Below are positions 1 through 6,337 of a DNA stretch of 35,930 nucleotides, in pieces (positions within the stretch are counted from its first letter, which is position 1; each line of letters starts with the position of its first letter). The notes under the pieces were generated by a model that saw only the letters and a program-made list of their open reading frames with translations, did no database searches and was not told the DNA's origin. The translations under genes and the position numbers were made by a program. Location: positions 1 to 35,930 of IMG/VR virus record IMGVR_UViG_3300013285_000004, one strand, 5' to 3'. Source of the stretch: a virus.

Positions 1-123
1 GGAGCCACAGAACCCGACAGTCGTTCAAGGAGTAGGCACTATCTTCGCCACCTACTTTGCGCTATTGCATCCTTTGATCCCCCAGTAACGCTTCTATTCT
101 GACCGCTGGTGGTGGTGAATCCC
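1..123. repeat. Terminal direct repeat, left copy
   Basis: These 123 bases are identical to 35808-35930, the last bases of the window. This is either the overlap left when a circular or circularly permuted genome is assembled, or a genuine short terminal repeat. The sequence is non-coding and visibly more GC-rich than its surroundings. P22-like phages package by headful and have permuted ends, which favours an assembly overlap, but sequence alone cannot decide. Confidence 0.95.
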
Positions 124-154
124 CAATCAGAACGATTGCAAATAGGAAACAAAA

Positions 155-247
155 AACCCCTTAAAAGGTAGATTGTATGGAAACTAATCTAATTAAATGG
201 TTCAAGTGCATTTAATTAAATCAGAACAATCCACCCATTAAGGGGTT
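155..247 (-). terminator. Large imperfect hairpin, possible terminator of the Cro-like gene
   Basis: Arms 155-176 and 226-247 pair over 22 positions with three mismatches; the outer ten pairs (AACCCCTTAA with TTAAGGGGTT) are perfect. The loop holds a second perfect 10-bp inverted repeat, 190-199 with 209-218. Read on the - strand, downstream of the Cro-like gene, the outer stem ends in GGGG followed by TTTTTT, like an intrinsic terminator. The loop is far longer than in a normal terminator, so a structured RNA or a replication or packaging site is also possible. The rest of 124-287 shows nothing recognisable. Confidence 0.5.
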
Positions 248-287
248 CTTACTTGTGCGGTTTCCATATCGCAATAAGTAAACTATA

Positions 288-524
288 TCACAAATTTATT
301 GCTTGCAACTCCGGCCAAATAATTTGCCAAGTATTAGGAAAAAGGTCTTTCCTAGTAACTAGGCCATGCGATTCCCTTTCAATTGTGGCCGCTATCAACA
401 TCAGGGGTGCGGCTGGAATTGAATTGTTGTTGCGCCATTGACACACCGCTTGAACCGTTACGCCACATAGCTTTGCCACTTTTGCTGGCTTTCCTAATAG
501 GTCGATTAGTTGTGCATCAGTCAT
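288..524 (-). CDS. Cro/YdaS-like helix-turn-helix regulator
   Basis: A 78-residue protein, the size of small phage Cro or YdaS-type DNA-binding proteins. Residues about 10-35 read as a helix-turn-helix (GKPAKVAKLCGV, turn, VQAVCQWRNNNSIP), with the tryptophan and Ser-Ile-Pro typical of YdaS relatives. It starts at an ATG 524 preceded by AAAGGAAAAT. It is divergent from the first early gene across a 100-bp control region, the usual place for a repressor acting on an early promoter. No CI partner or integrase is present, so it may be a timing switch rather than a lysogeny repressor. The fold is recognised from sequence; its targets are inferred. Confidence 0.75.
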   Translation of the reverse strand: MTDAQLIDLLGKPAKVAKLCGVTVQAVCQWRNNNSIPAAPLMLIAATIERESHGLVTRKDLFPNTWQIIWPELQAINL

Positions 525-551
525 TTATTTTCCTTTTTTTGTGAATTTTGC

Positions 552-580
552 TTTACTTTCACTAAATTTTACTTTACATT
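552..580 (+). promoter_or_regulatory. Early promoter P3 with operator-like spacer
   Basis: TTTACT (552-557), a 17-bp spacer and TACATT (575-580) precede the gene at 625 by 44 nt. The spacer contains CACTAAATTTTACTT, a degenerate relative of the inverted repeat in the spacers of the promoters at 3651-3679 and 35657-35685. Downstream, 600-614 reads CCGTGATAAATAAGGA, nearly the same as the leader of the gene at 35615 on the opposite strand. The boxes are weak taken alone; the shared architecture is the main support. Confidence 0.45.
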
Positions 581-594
581 TGATGGTATGGCAA
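566..594 (-). promoter_or_regulatory. Sigma70-like promoter of the Cro-like gene
   Basis: On the - strand, TTGCCA (594-589), a 17-bp spacer and TAAAAT (571-566) form a good sigma70 match about 40 nt before the ATG at 524. It overlaps the divergent early promoter at 552-580, so a protein bound to the repeated TAAAG/TTTAGT sequences would cover both. This fits autoregulation, which is inferred. Confidence 0.55.
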
Positions 595-624
595 TAGTGC
601 CGTGATAAATAAGGAGTAGCAAAC

Positions 625-825
625 ATGGATGAAATGGCAGAAGTAATGAATGAATTTGAACAACGCCTAGAAATAGCGTTAGAAAATATTGAGCATGACT
701 ATGCAAGCCTTGACGATATTGCAGTTATTCGTGCGGCTTGTGGCAAATTAAGAAATAGCCACGTTAACCCATTGTTACGTGATGTGATCAACGATTTTGG
801 ATCAATATTTGGGGGTGCAAAATGA
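625..825 (+). CDS. Small acidic early protein, unknown function
   Basis: A 66-residue acidic, helix-rich protein that I do not recognise. The ATG has AAGGAG at a good distance and the stop overlaps the next start by four bases (ATGA at 822). It is the first gene of the rightward early block and follows the divergent control region facing the Cro-like repressor. It should be made early in infection. No Cys motif, membrane segment or signal is visible. Confidence 0.75.
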   Translation: MDEMAEVMNEFEQRLEIALENIEHDYASLDDIAVIRAACGKLRNSHVNPLLRDVINDFGSIFGGAK

Positions 826-1619
826 ATTTAGCAACCCAACTTGTTAACGTTACGCCAGTAATGGCAAAAACAATGCTTGAATTAAATACTGACAATCGCA
901 ATAAACGTGGTTGGTGGGTAACTGGTCTTGCAAACATGATGAAACGTGGCGAATGGATCACAACCCATCAAGGCGTTGCATTTAATGAATTAGGAAAACT
1001 TATTGATGGCCAACATCGTTTAGAAGCGATTGTTGAAGCTGACATGACTATTCCTATGCTTGTAGTTACAGGCGTTTCTAATGAAGCTTACAAGGTCTTG
1101 GATAACGGTATTAAACGTACTTTGTCTGACCTTACAGGCGTCACACCTAAAACCGCAGAAGTTTGTCGTGTATTAGCCAGGCTTTGTTATAGCGGATCAC
1201 TCACAAGTGCAGAACAATGCCTTGAAATTTACAATACTGGTGTAGGTGAAGTTTCTAATAATTTGGTTGAATACTGCGGAAAAAACATAAAAGTTTATTC
1301 TTCAGCAATGGTTAGAAGTGCGGCTACTTGCCTAATTCTTGATGGTTATAACCAACAATACATTAAAGAATTGTATGGAAATTTATGTACACAAAAATTT
1401 AATGATTTGCCAAATATAGCCCATGCTTTTATTCGTCAAGTAACAGAAAATAAAATTAATTCAAACAGTAAATTAGATTTATTGGCACGTGCTTTAAAAG
1501 TTTTTAATCCTGAATTTAAGGATGTAACAAGGCTTCAAATTAGTGAATCAGAAGGTGCGGCCGCAAATTTATATTGCCGTACCGTGGTAAGAAACTTATT
1601 GACAAAGGAAAAAAAATGA
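822..1619 (+). CDS. ParB-like DGQHR-motif protein
   Basis: A 265-residue protein with the ParB/sulfiredoxin-type signature LIDGQHRLEAI near residues 61-71, preceded by a short beta/turn region and followed by a helical C-terminal part. The DGQHR loop binds or hydrolyses nucleotide in ParB and DndB relatives; phage proteins of this type are often labelled ParB-like nuclease, but activity cannot be read here. The C-terminal 150 residues show no motif I know. It is coupled to both neighbours by ATGA overlaps at 822 and 1616. Next to an ssDNA-binding-like protein and a RecB-like nuclease, it probably acts in early DNA metabolism. Confidence 0.7.
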   Translation: MNLATQLVNVTPVMAKTMLELNTDNRNKRGWWVTGLANMMKRGEWITTHQGVAFNELGKLIDGQHRLEAIVEADMTIPMLVVTGVSNEAYKVLDNGIKRTLSDLTGVTPKTAEVCRVLARLCYSGSLTSAEQCLEIYNTGVGEVSNNLVEYCGKNIKVYSSAMVRSAATCLILDGYNQQYIKELYGNLCTQKFNDLPNIAHAFIRQVTENKINSNSKLDLLARALKVFNPEFKDVTRLQISESEGAAANLYCRTVVRNLLTKEKK

Positions 1620-2254
1620 TTATTGCAAAACAAAGCCCCAGTACTGGTGGCGATTTTAAATTACCGCCAGCCGGTAGCTTCATGGCCCGCCTTTACCGCA
1701 TCATTGACATCGGTACGCAAACTACCGAATGGATGGGTAAGAAAAAGATGCAACGCAAAATTATTACTATGTTTGAATTGCATGGTGAAGATAACGATGG
1801 CCAGCCGTTGCAAACCGCTGAAGGTAAGCCGCTAATTGTATCTAAACGCTACACGCTATCCTTGGACGAAAAAGCTACGCTACGTAAGGATTTAGAAGCT
1901 TGGCGGGGCAAAGCATTTACCCAAGCAGAATTAGATGGTTTTAACCTAGAAGTCTTGCTAGGCAAATTTTGCATGGTTAACATTACTCATTCTAGTTATG
2001 AAGGTAAAGAATACGCAAACGTATCTGGCGTTAGTCAAGTGCCAGCCGCATTGAAAAAACTGGGTGAACCAGTTGGCGTAAATGAAGTAATGATTTTTAC
2101 TCTTGAACCATTTGACCAAGCTAAGTTTGAAAAGCTTTCAGAAGGTATGCAAGGGGTTATTAAGAAATCTGCGGAATACCGCAATACTTTTGAACCAAAC
2201 GCACCAGTATCTAATCAACTGTCCGATGAAGAATTGGACGATATTCCATTTTAA
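1616..2254 (+). CDS. Phage single-stranded DNA-binding-like protein
   Basis: A 212-residue protein starting at the ATG that overlaps the previous stop (ATGA) and follows AAAGGAAAAAAA. It resembles a phage family with conserved IIDIGTQTTEW, KRYTLSLDEKATLRKDLEAW and LGKFCMVNITH segments and an acidic tail, here ending DEELDDIPF. That DDIPF end is the protein-interaction tail seen in SSB proteins, so a role in coating ssDNA and recruiting replication or recombination partners is likely. It lies upstream of a RecB/Cas4-like nuclease, as in many phage recombination modules. An in-frame upstream start at 1574 is possible but would overlap the previous gene by 46 nt and lacks a clear binding site. 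Confidence 0.7.
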   Translation: MIIAKQSPSTGGDFKLPPAGSFMARLYRIIDIGTQTTEWMGKKKMQRKIITMFELHGEDNDGQPLQTAEGKPLIVSKRYTLSLDEKATLRKDLEAWRGKAFTQAELDGFNLEVLLGKFCMVNITHSSYEGKEYANVSGVSQVPAALKKLGEPVGVNEVMIFTLEPFDQAKFEKLSEGMQGVIKKSAEYRNTFEPNAPVSNQLSDEELDDIPF

Positions 2255-2266
2255 AAGGAGAAATGT

Positions 2267-2470
2267 ATGAACCCAGCTATTAAATGTATTTTGACTGAAA
2301 CCTATACCCTGAAAACAACTCAGGACGTTGGCTATGATGAAGAACAGGAAATAATTGGGTTCAGCATTGAAGATTTGTCACAATTTACCAACGCCATTAT
2401 TCGTGAATGTGCGGATAAAGCGTTGGATTCTGATAGTAGGAACTTAATCCTTAATCAATTAGGAACTTAA
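2267..2470 (+). CDS. Small conserved-looking phage protein, unknown function
   Basis: A 67-residue protein after an AAAGGAGAAAT binding site, ending directly before the next ATG at 2471. The C-terminal half (IIRECADKALDSDSRNLILNQLG) is a predicted amphipathic helix pair of a kind common in small early phage proteins. No catalytic motif is visible and no function is assigned. Its place between the SSB-like and nuclease genes makes it part of the same early operon. Confidence 0.65.
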   Translation: MNPAIKCILTETYTLKTTQDVGYDEEQEIIGFSIEDLSQFTNAIIRECADKALDSDSRNLILNQLGT

Positions 2471-2728
2471 ATGAAATGTATTGAATGTAAATGGTATTCC
2501 GGTACCGTAAACGATACCTATGGTTTGTGTAAACGTTACCCAACTACCCAAAACAAAACCCAGCACGATTGGTGCGGTGACTATGAAAGCAAAGTTTTGA
2601 TAGTTACGCCAGCCCAAGAAGAACCAATTCAAAAAATAGAAATTAAATTTAAAGAACCAACTGAATATGAATATGACATTCATACAGATGAAAAAAAACC
2701 AAAAAGAGGAAGAAAACCAAAAGAATGA
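2471..2728 (+). CDS. Cys-rich mini-protein with AT-hook-like tail
   Basis: An 85-residue protein with four cysteines in the first 35 residues (C3, C6, C20, C35), including CIEC, which could bind one zinc ion. The tail is lysine/arginine-rich and ends KKPKRGRKPKE, which matches the RGRKP core of an AT-hook that inserts into the minor groove of AT-rich DNA. The middle is acidic and low-complexity. I infer a DNA-binding accessory protein; no family name is assigned. The stop overlaps the nuclease start by four bases (ATGA at 2725), so the two are probably translated together. Confidence 0.7.
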   Translation: MKCIECKWYSGTVNDTYGLCKRYPTTQNKTQHDWCGDYESKVLIVTPAQEEPIQKIEIKFKEPTEYEYDIHTDEKKPKRGRKPKE

Positions 2729-3513
2729 TAATCAAAGAACGGCAATCGGAAAGCGGTCATTGGTACACACGTGAAGGACAACCGGCATACAACGTGGTTG
2801 GAAAAAATAATAAATTAAGGGGCACAACGCTACGTGATGCACGTGCCCTAAATTTATGTCCTAGTGTAACTACAATTTTAAGTGTTGCGGCCAAGCCAGG
2901 CTTAGACACTTGGAAACAACAACAAGTTCTTTTATCAGCGTTAACGCTTCCACGCCAAACTGGCGAACCAGAACAATCCTGGTTGGAACGTGTCATGATG
3001 GATTCCAAACAAACTGGCCGTGTAGCCGCTGACCGTGGAACGTCTATTCATGCCATCATCCAATCGTTTTTTGAAGGCGAATTAATACCGGAAACCCTTC
3101 CAATGTGTCGGCCCGTTGAGGAAGCCATTAAAGCCCATTTTGGGGAACTTTTGCTATTGGCCGAACTATCTTTTGCCCATCCCCTTGGGTACGGCGGTAA
3201 GGCCGATTTAGTGGCTAAATCAAGGCATGATTTTGATGGCGTAGTAATTGACATAAAGACCAAGGAAACAGAAGATATTTCCAAAGCTGAAATTTATTCA
3301 GAACATGGGATGCAATTGGCTGGTTACCGTATGGGATTTGGGATGCCTAAAGCCAGGTGTGCCAATGTCTTTGTGGGCTACAAAATGGTTGGCGGTATTA
3401 CCCAGTTTACTGGCGTTAAAGTGGTAGAACATGATCCGCTGGATATAGAACGCTATTGGCTAATGTTTACTAAATTGCTAGAATTTTGGCAATTAAAAAA
3501 CAATCACAAGTAA
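2725..3513 (+). CDS. PD-(D/E)XK nuclease, RecB/Cas4-like
   Basis: A 262-residue protein with the ordered motifs of RecB-family exonucleases: RGTSIHAIIQ with H109, GYGGKADLVA with D161, VVIDIKTKE with D176 and K178, and Q197xxxY201. These residues bind the metal and the DNA end. No Cas4-type iron-sulphur cysteine cluster is evident. Phage enzymes of this kind resect double-stranded ends for recombination; the nearby SSB-like gene suggests a recombination/repair unit, though no annealase is recognisable. It closes the first early operon. Confidence 0.8.
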   Translation: MIIKERQSESGHWYTREGQPAYNVVGKNNKLRGTTLRDARALNLCPSVTTILSVAAKPGLDTWKQQQVLLSALTLPRQTGEPEQSWLERVMMDSKQTGRVAADRGTSIHAIIQSFFEGELIPETLPMCRPVEEAIKAHFGELLLLAELSFAHPLGYGGKADLVAKSRHDFDGVVIDIKTKETEDISKAEIYSEHGMQLAGYRMGFGMPKARCANVFVGYKMVGGITQFTGVKVVEHDPLDIERYWLMFTKLLEFWQLKNNHK

Positions 3514-3624
3514 TAAAAAGGCGGTTAACTGGACATTGAAGGATGCAACAATTTGGGTTTTTTTCCAGTTTCCACCCAATTAGTAACAGTTGTTAAATTC
3601 ACGCCTTGTTGTTTTTTTACATAT

Positions 3625-3639
3625 TAGGGTATATCCCTA
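3625..3639. repeat. TAGGG-TATAT-CCCTA inverted repeat
   Basis: Five-base perfect arms around TATAT in the 209-bp gap before 3723, upstream of promoter P1. A related TATTAGGG half-site occurs at 35698-35705 near promoter P2. It may be an upstream regulator site. The other sequence between 3514 and 3624 shows nothing I can name. Confidence 0.35.
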
Positions 3640-3650
3640 GTAAATAATTG

Positions 3651-3679
3651 TTGCGTAGTGAAGTTTTCTTTAGTAAATT
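3651..3679 (+). promoter_or_regulatory. Early promoter P1 with operator in spacer
   Basis: TTGCGT (3651-3656), a 17-bp spacer and TAAATT (3674-3679) lie 43 nt before the ATG at 3723. The spacer carries AGTGAAG-TTTT-CTTTAG, matching 16 of 18 bases (with the following T) of the perfect inverted repeat in promoter P2 at 35662-35679. Spacing, -10 sequence and distance to the ATG are nearly the same in both promoters. Confidence 0.6.
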
Positions 3680-3685
3680 ACTAAT

Positions 3686-3701
3686 ACCGAAACGTTTCGG
3701 T
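3686..3701. promoter_or_regulatory. Perfect 16-bp palindrome in the leader of 3723
   Basis: ACCGAAACGTTTCGGT is a perfect palindrome between the predicted transcription start and the ribosome binding site. The leader of the gene at 35615 has an inverted repeat at the equivalent place (ACGGT-N5-ACCGT, 35635-35649). It could be an operator or a leader hairpin controlling translation. Confidence 0.5.
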
Positions 3702-3722
3702 GGTTAAATTAAAGGAAAAAAC

Positions 3723-4001
3723 ATGAAAGCAATGGACATTAAATTAAATCAAGTTGACCAATTAGGTATGTTATTGGCTCAAATTGCTGACCTAGAAAAA
3801 CAGGCAGAAATTATCAAAAACGAACTTAAACAAACAGAAGGCCACGTTGAGGGCAACTTGTTTAAAGCTTGCGTTACCCTATCCCAACGTGCAACCGTTG
3901 ACAACAAAGCAGTATTTGCAGAAGCCAATGTGCCAGCAGAATTGATTGCCAAGCACACCAAAACAATTGCCATTATTACTTTAAAAGTAACATCCAAATA
4001 A
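3723..4001 (+). CDS. Small coiled-coil early protein, unknown function
   Basis: A 92-residue protein: an N-terminal helix with heptad-like leucines (LGMLLAQIADLEKQAEIIKNE) followed by a compact second half (LFKACVTLSQRATVDNKAVFAE). This layout resembles a family of short phage proteins of unknown role. The ATG follows AAAGGAAAAA and is driven by promoter P1. A second ATG at 3732 would shorten it by three residues. Oligomerisation through the helix is likely; no enzyme motif is visible. Confidence 0.7.
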   Translation: MKAMDIKLNQVDQLGMLLAQIADLEKQAEIIKNELKQTEGHVEGNLFKACVTLSQRATVDNKAVFAEANVPAELIAKHTKTIAIITLKVTSK

Positions 4002-4007
4002 TCTACG

Positions 4008-4074
4008 ACCAGCCATTGACACTATTCAGCTTGATTACACGTGGTGGAAAGACTAAAAAGACCTTGGCTGGTCA
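4008..4074. repeat. 9-bp inverted repeat spanning an intergenic gap
   Basis: GACCAGCCA (4008-4016) and TGGCTGGTC (4066-4074) are perfect complements separated by 49 nt, filling most of the gap between genes ending at 4001 and starting at 4093. No T-run follows, so it is not a standard terminator. It may fold in the mRNA as an attenuating or stabilising stem. Confidence 0.4.
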
Positions 4075-4092
4075 CCCAATTAAGGAAAACAA

Positions 4093-4188
4093 ATGAAAGA
4101 CATTATTTTAGGTGGGTTGTTGGGGGCGGTAATTGCCGTTATTGTTGTAGTAACTTATGGATTCAGAATAGGGGTATATAGCTTATGA
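4093..4188 (+). CDS. 31-residue single-pass membrane mini-protein
   Basis: ATG at 4093 follows TTAAGGAAAAC and the stop overlaps the next ATG by four bases at 4185. The product is 31 residues: a short polar start (MKD), a continuous hydrophobic stretch rich in Ile, Val, Gly and Leu over residues 4-22, then a short tail with one arginine. Binding site and start/stop coupling make a real gene likely despite its size. Function unknown; inner-membrane location predicted. A second 31-residue membrane gene lies at 33511. Confidence 0.6.
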   Translation: MKDIILGGLLGAVIAVIVVVTYGFRIGVYSL

Positions 4189-4382
4189 AAGTATTTCCAA
4201 TATTAGATAAATCTTATTACAACGAGGGCATGGATTTACGTGATTATTTTGCGGCTAAAGCTATGCAAGCAATTATTACTCGTTGCGATGAAAGAAGTTC
4301 AGAAATAGAAAATATAGGTTTATGGGTTGGCGAATATTCTTATGTAGTTGCCGATGCAATGATGATAGCGAGGAAAGAATGA
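4185..4382 (+). CDS. Small conserved phage protein (LRDYFAAKAMQ motif)
   Basis: A 65-residue protein with GMDLRDYFAAKAMQAI and a C-terminal YVVADAMMIARKE, a combination found in many small phage proteins of unknown function. It is translationally coupled at both ends by ATGA overlaps. The predicted structure is mostly helical. No function is known for the family. Confidence 0.75.
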   Translation: MKVFPILDKSYYNEGMDLRDYFAAKAMQAIITRCDERSSEIENIGLWVGEYSYVVADAMMIARKE

Positions 4383-4582
4383 ACGAATATATATGGACGG
4401 CACCAGGAACAGATGTAACCATTAGATGGCGTTTACAGGGCTGGGTACCGCCTTCAGAATTGCAAGAATATCGCGATAAATGGAAGTATTACCAAAACCT
4501 TCCATTACGCAATCTTGATGATGCGGCAAAAGAACAATACGAACAAATATTATTTAAAGCAAAAATAGCCCGTATTCGGTAA
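4379..4582 (+). CDS. Small early protein, unknown function
   Basis: A 67-residue protein starting at the ATG that overlaps the previous stop, with AGGAAAG upstream. It is rich in Trp, Tyr and charged residues and ends in a helical basic segment. It is the last gene of the rightward early block. Its TAA is directly followed by the TTA that is the stop of the convergent gene at 4583, leaving no spacer. An in-frame upstream start at 4322 is less likely because it lacks a binding site. Confidence 0.65.
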   Translation: MNEYIWTAPGTDVTIRWRLQGWVPPSELQEYRDKWKYYQNLPLRNLDDAAKEQYEQILFKAKIARIR

Positions 4583-4741
4583 TTACTTTTTCATGGGGTG
4601 GGCCTTGTTCATAGGCTCATTTTCATGTTTTTTAAGTTCTTTTTTGAGTTCATATACGCCATTGCGTAATGTAATCATTTGTTTATCTTCACGCTTTTGC
4701 GTTGTTTTTGATTCAAATTCTTCGTGTTTTTCACTATGCAT
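4583..4741 (-). CDS. 52-residue charged protein at the end of the late operon
   Basis: The ATG at 4741 overlaps the endolysin stop by eight bases (ATGCATAG). The product is 52 residues, very rich in Lys and Glu, likely one long helix, with no cysteine or membrane segment. Its stop abuts the stop of the convergent gene ending at 4582. The overlap with the lysin gene suggests translational coupling. Function unknown. Confidence 0.55.
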   Translation of the reverse strand: MHSEKHEEFESKTTQKREDKQMITLRNGVYELKKELKKHENEPMNKAHPMKK

Positions 4742-5342
4742 TTTGTCCACCTAGGGCTTTAAGTGCTTCAATCATCTTAGATTTTCGGTCATCTAAACCT
4801 AATAATCCACCATTAATACGTTGTGTCATTGTTTGAAAAGAACTGCTTGTGCCTTCATCAGCCAAAGCGTTTAAGTTCTTTTTGTTCCAAAACCAGCCAG
4901 CCGATAAAGCGGCGTAGCAAGGTTCTTCTAATAGTTGAGGGGTAGCTATCAAGTCTATTCCTAAAGCTTCCCCACAATGCTTATACGCTTCCCTACCGGT
5001 AACTTGAATTAAACCACGTCCTATAAATTTGGCGGCATCTTCAGGGGTTTCATTACCCATACGCCCAAGATAAACTTTGCTGGCTATTTTTTCAGGTTGG
5101 CGTTCATATTGCGTTGCAACATCAATGGTAGGAAATCGACTTGGCCAGGTTGCCATTAATGCTTTGGCTGAATAGTTTAAATTTTCTTTAGTAAATTTGT
5201 AATTGCCAGATTCATGCAATGTTTGCCCTATGAAACACGCCTGGCGTTTAGGGGTAGAAATATCGTATTTAGCAAACGTTTCGTTTAATGGTTCAAGCCA
5301 TTGTTGGCCCAAACCAAGGGCTTTTAATTGTTCGCTATTCAT
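4734..5342 (-). CDS. Endolysin, glycoside hydrolase family 19-like
   Basis: A 202-residue muralytic enzyme of the GH19 (chitinase-like) fold, expected to cut peptidoglycan glycan strands at the end of infection. Visible hallmarks are TLHESGNY with the general acid E44, NLNYSAKAL, YLGRMGNETPED with candidate second acid E98, GRGLIQVTG (108-116), SAGWFW and RINGG near the end. No signal peptide or SAR-type membrane anchor is present, so it needs a holin to leave the cytoplasm. I chose the ATG at 5342, which overlaps the upstream stop by eight bases; a TTG at 5351 would add three residues. It lies directly after spanin and holin-like genes. Confidence 0.88.
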   Translation of the reverse strand: MNSEQLKALGLGQQWLEPLNETFAKYDISTPKRQACFIGQTLHESGNYKFTKENLNYSAKALMATWPSRFPTIDVATQYERQPEKIASKVYLGRMGNETPEDAAKFIGRGLIQVTGREAYKHCGEALGIDLIATPQLLEEPCYAALSAGWFWNKKNLNALADEGTSSSFQTMTQRINGGLLGLDDRKSKMIEALKALGGQNA

Positions 5343-5550
5343 TTGAGCCAATCTTGATGCCAGTTATAAGACCAATAAAGCCACCTACAATGGTTTGGAA
5401 CGCTGGGCCTACTATTTCAAATACTTTACTGTTATCTACTCTGTCATGAAATAAACCTATTAACATAACTAATACCATAGCCAAAAGAATAAAAGTAAGG
5501 GTGTACGTAGCAATTAAAGTTACCCGTGATGATAATTCGTCTTTATTCAT
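5335..5550 (-). CDS. Two-segment membrane protein, holin candidate
   Basis: A 71-residue protein with a charged N-terminus, a strong membrane segment at about residues 12-34 (LIATYTLTFILLAMVLVMLI), a short charged loop, and a second weaker hydrophobic segment ending in GIKIGSNE. Size, topology and position just before the endolysin fit a holin. Coupled to Rz by ATGA at 5547 and to the lysin by an eight-base overlap. A second holin-like gene lies at 5942, so one of the two could be an antiholin. Confidence 0.6.
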   Translation of the reverse strand: MNKDELSSRVTLIATYTLTFILLAMVLVMLIGLFHDRVDNSKVFEIVGPAFQTIVGGFIGLITGIKIGSNE

Positions 5551-5945
5551 TTAATGCCTATTTGTTCATTTATCCATTTTTGCAATTCAACAAGCATTAG
5601 CGTTGTTTGGGCGCAATTTCCAGCAAGTTCTGCGTAGGTGGCGTTAGCATCAAAGAACTTGGGGGTTGGGGAAATGCCGGACACGCTACCGGTACTAGGC
5701 TGGTGCATCCCATTAGAGTAATACTGGCGCAACAAAGCAAGCTTCGCATCATATTCATCTTGAATTCCTTTTGTTACAAGTTGGTTTTGTTTTTGGATTG
5801 ATTCAACATGGGCTTCTTGCGTTTTGGCGGCGATTTCAACTGATTTCTTGTATTCAACATATTGTGAATAGCCCATCCACCACCCACTACCGAAAGCAAT
5901 AGATAAAATAGCACTAATAATAGCCAGTTTTGCATAATCTATCAT
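5547..5945 (-). CDS. Rz: i-spanin, Rz-like
   Basis: A 132-residue protein with one N-terminal membrane anchor (residues about 6-26) followed by a long helical periplasmic part containing KTQEAHVESIQKQNQLV, the arrangement of inner-membrane spanins. Cys near the C-terminal end (GNCAQTT) could make a disulphide. It works with the outer-membrane lipoprotein encoded inside it (5597-5758) to fuse the two membranes at lysis. The start overlaps the preceding stop (ATGA at 5942). The family is divergent, so the call rests on topology, context and the embedded partner. Confidence 0.8.
   Translation of the reverse strand: MIDYAKLAIISAILSIAFGSGWWMGYSQYVEYKKSVEIAAKTQEAHVESIQKQNQLVTKGIQDEYDAKLALLRQYYSNGMHQPSTGSVSGISPTPKFFDANATYAELAGNCAQTTLMLVELQKWINEQIGIK
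5597..5758 (-). CDS. Rz1: o-spanin lipoprotein, Rz1-like, embedded in Rz
   Basis: A 53-residue frame lying wholly inside the Rz gene in another reading frame of the same strand. It starts at ATG 5758 after AAAAGGAATTC. Residues 1-18 are a lipoprotein signal (MNMMRSLLCCASITLMGC) with lipobox LMGC and the lipidated cysteine at 18. The mature part is only 36 residues and proline-rich (PAFPQPPSS, LTPPTQN), as in lambda Rz1. A second ATG two codons on could be used. Nested Rz/Rz1 pairs are well known; this one is supported by the signal, the prolines and the position. Confidence 0.88.
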   Translation of the reverse strand: MNMMRSLLCCASITLMGCTSLVPVACPAFPQPPSSLMLTPPTQNLLEIAPKQR

Positions 5946-6124
5946 TTCTCATCCAAAGGCTGTGTGGTTATAAAGCGCAATACACCAGTAATAATGCCAA
6001 TAACAACAAGGCTAACACCATAGTATCGAGGGTCAATAATATTTTGAACATAGGAGAAATTATCAAATAATGCGCCAAATACAACTAGCGCAAAAGAAAA
6101 CCACATTGTTTTGCTTTTAATCAT
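5942..6124 (-). CDS. Small two-segment membrane protein, holin-like
   Basis: A 60-residue protein starting at the ATG that overlaps the upstream stop (ATGA at 6121). Two hydrophobic segments, about residues 7-20 (MWFSFALVVFGALF) and 35-54 (YYGVSLVVIGIITGVLRFIT), flank a short polar loop. It resembles a common small phage membrane protein type placed next to lysis genes and is a good holin candidate. A longer in-frame reading from 6196 would overlap the upstream gene by 76 nt and add an unlikely polar N-terminus. Confidence 0.65.
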   Translation of the reverse strand: MIKSKTMWFSFALVVFGALFDNFSYVQNIIDPRYYGVSLVVIGIITGVLRFITTQPLDEK

Positions 6125-6333
6125 TTTGATGTGAAATAGTGTGTAATAAAGCCAATCATTGAACTTATGCCTGACACAACCATCATTCCCACCCAAAATC
6201 CACCCCGTCCTTTATTAGCAAGGGCTAAAAGTTCTTCCATGCCTTTTTCTAATTTATCTACCTTATTGGAAAGTTGATCTACCTTTTCCCAAAGTTGGCC
6301 ATATTTAACAGGGTCAATTTCAAAATCAGCCAT
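6121..6333 (-). CDS. Coiled-coil protein with C-terminal membrane segment
   Basis: A 70-residue protein: a helical N-terminal part with heptads (LWEKVDQLSNKVDKLEKGMEE), a Gly/Arg hinge, then one membrane segment at about 47-66 (WVGMMVVSGISSMIGFITHY). Such tail-anchored coiled-coil proteins are frequent in phage lysis cassettes, where they may modulate the holin. The downstream start overlaps its stop by four bases. Function inferred only from place and shape. Confidence 0.65.
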   Translation of the reverse strand: MADFEIDPVKYGQLWEKVDQLSNKVDKLEKGMEELLALANKGRGGFWVGMMVVSGISSMIGFITHYFTSK

Positions 6334-6337
6334 GACA

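Noticed and set aside
5181-5200. CTTTAGTAAATT inside the endolysin gene, same 12-mer as promoters P1 and P2
   Set aside because: It encodes conserved lysin sequence (KFTKEN) and lacks the full inverted repeat, so it is probably coincidence.
6124-6196. Longer 84-residue reading of the holin-like gene
   Set aside because: The extension overlaps the upstream coiled-coil gene and adds a polar segment; the ATGA start at 6124 is better.
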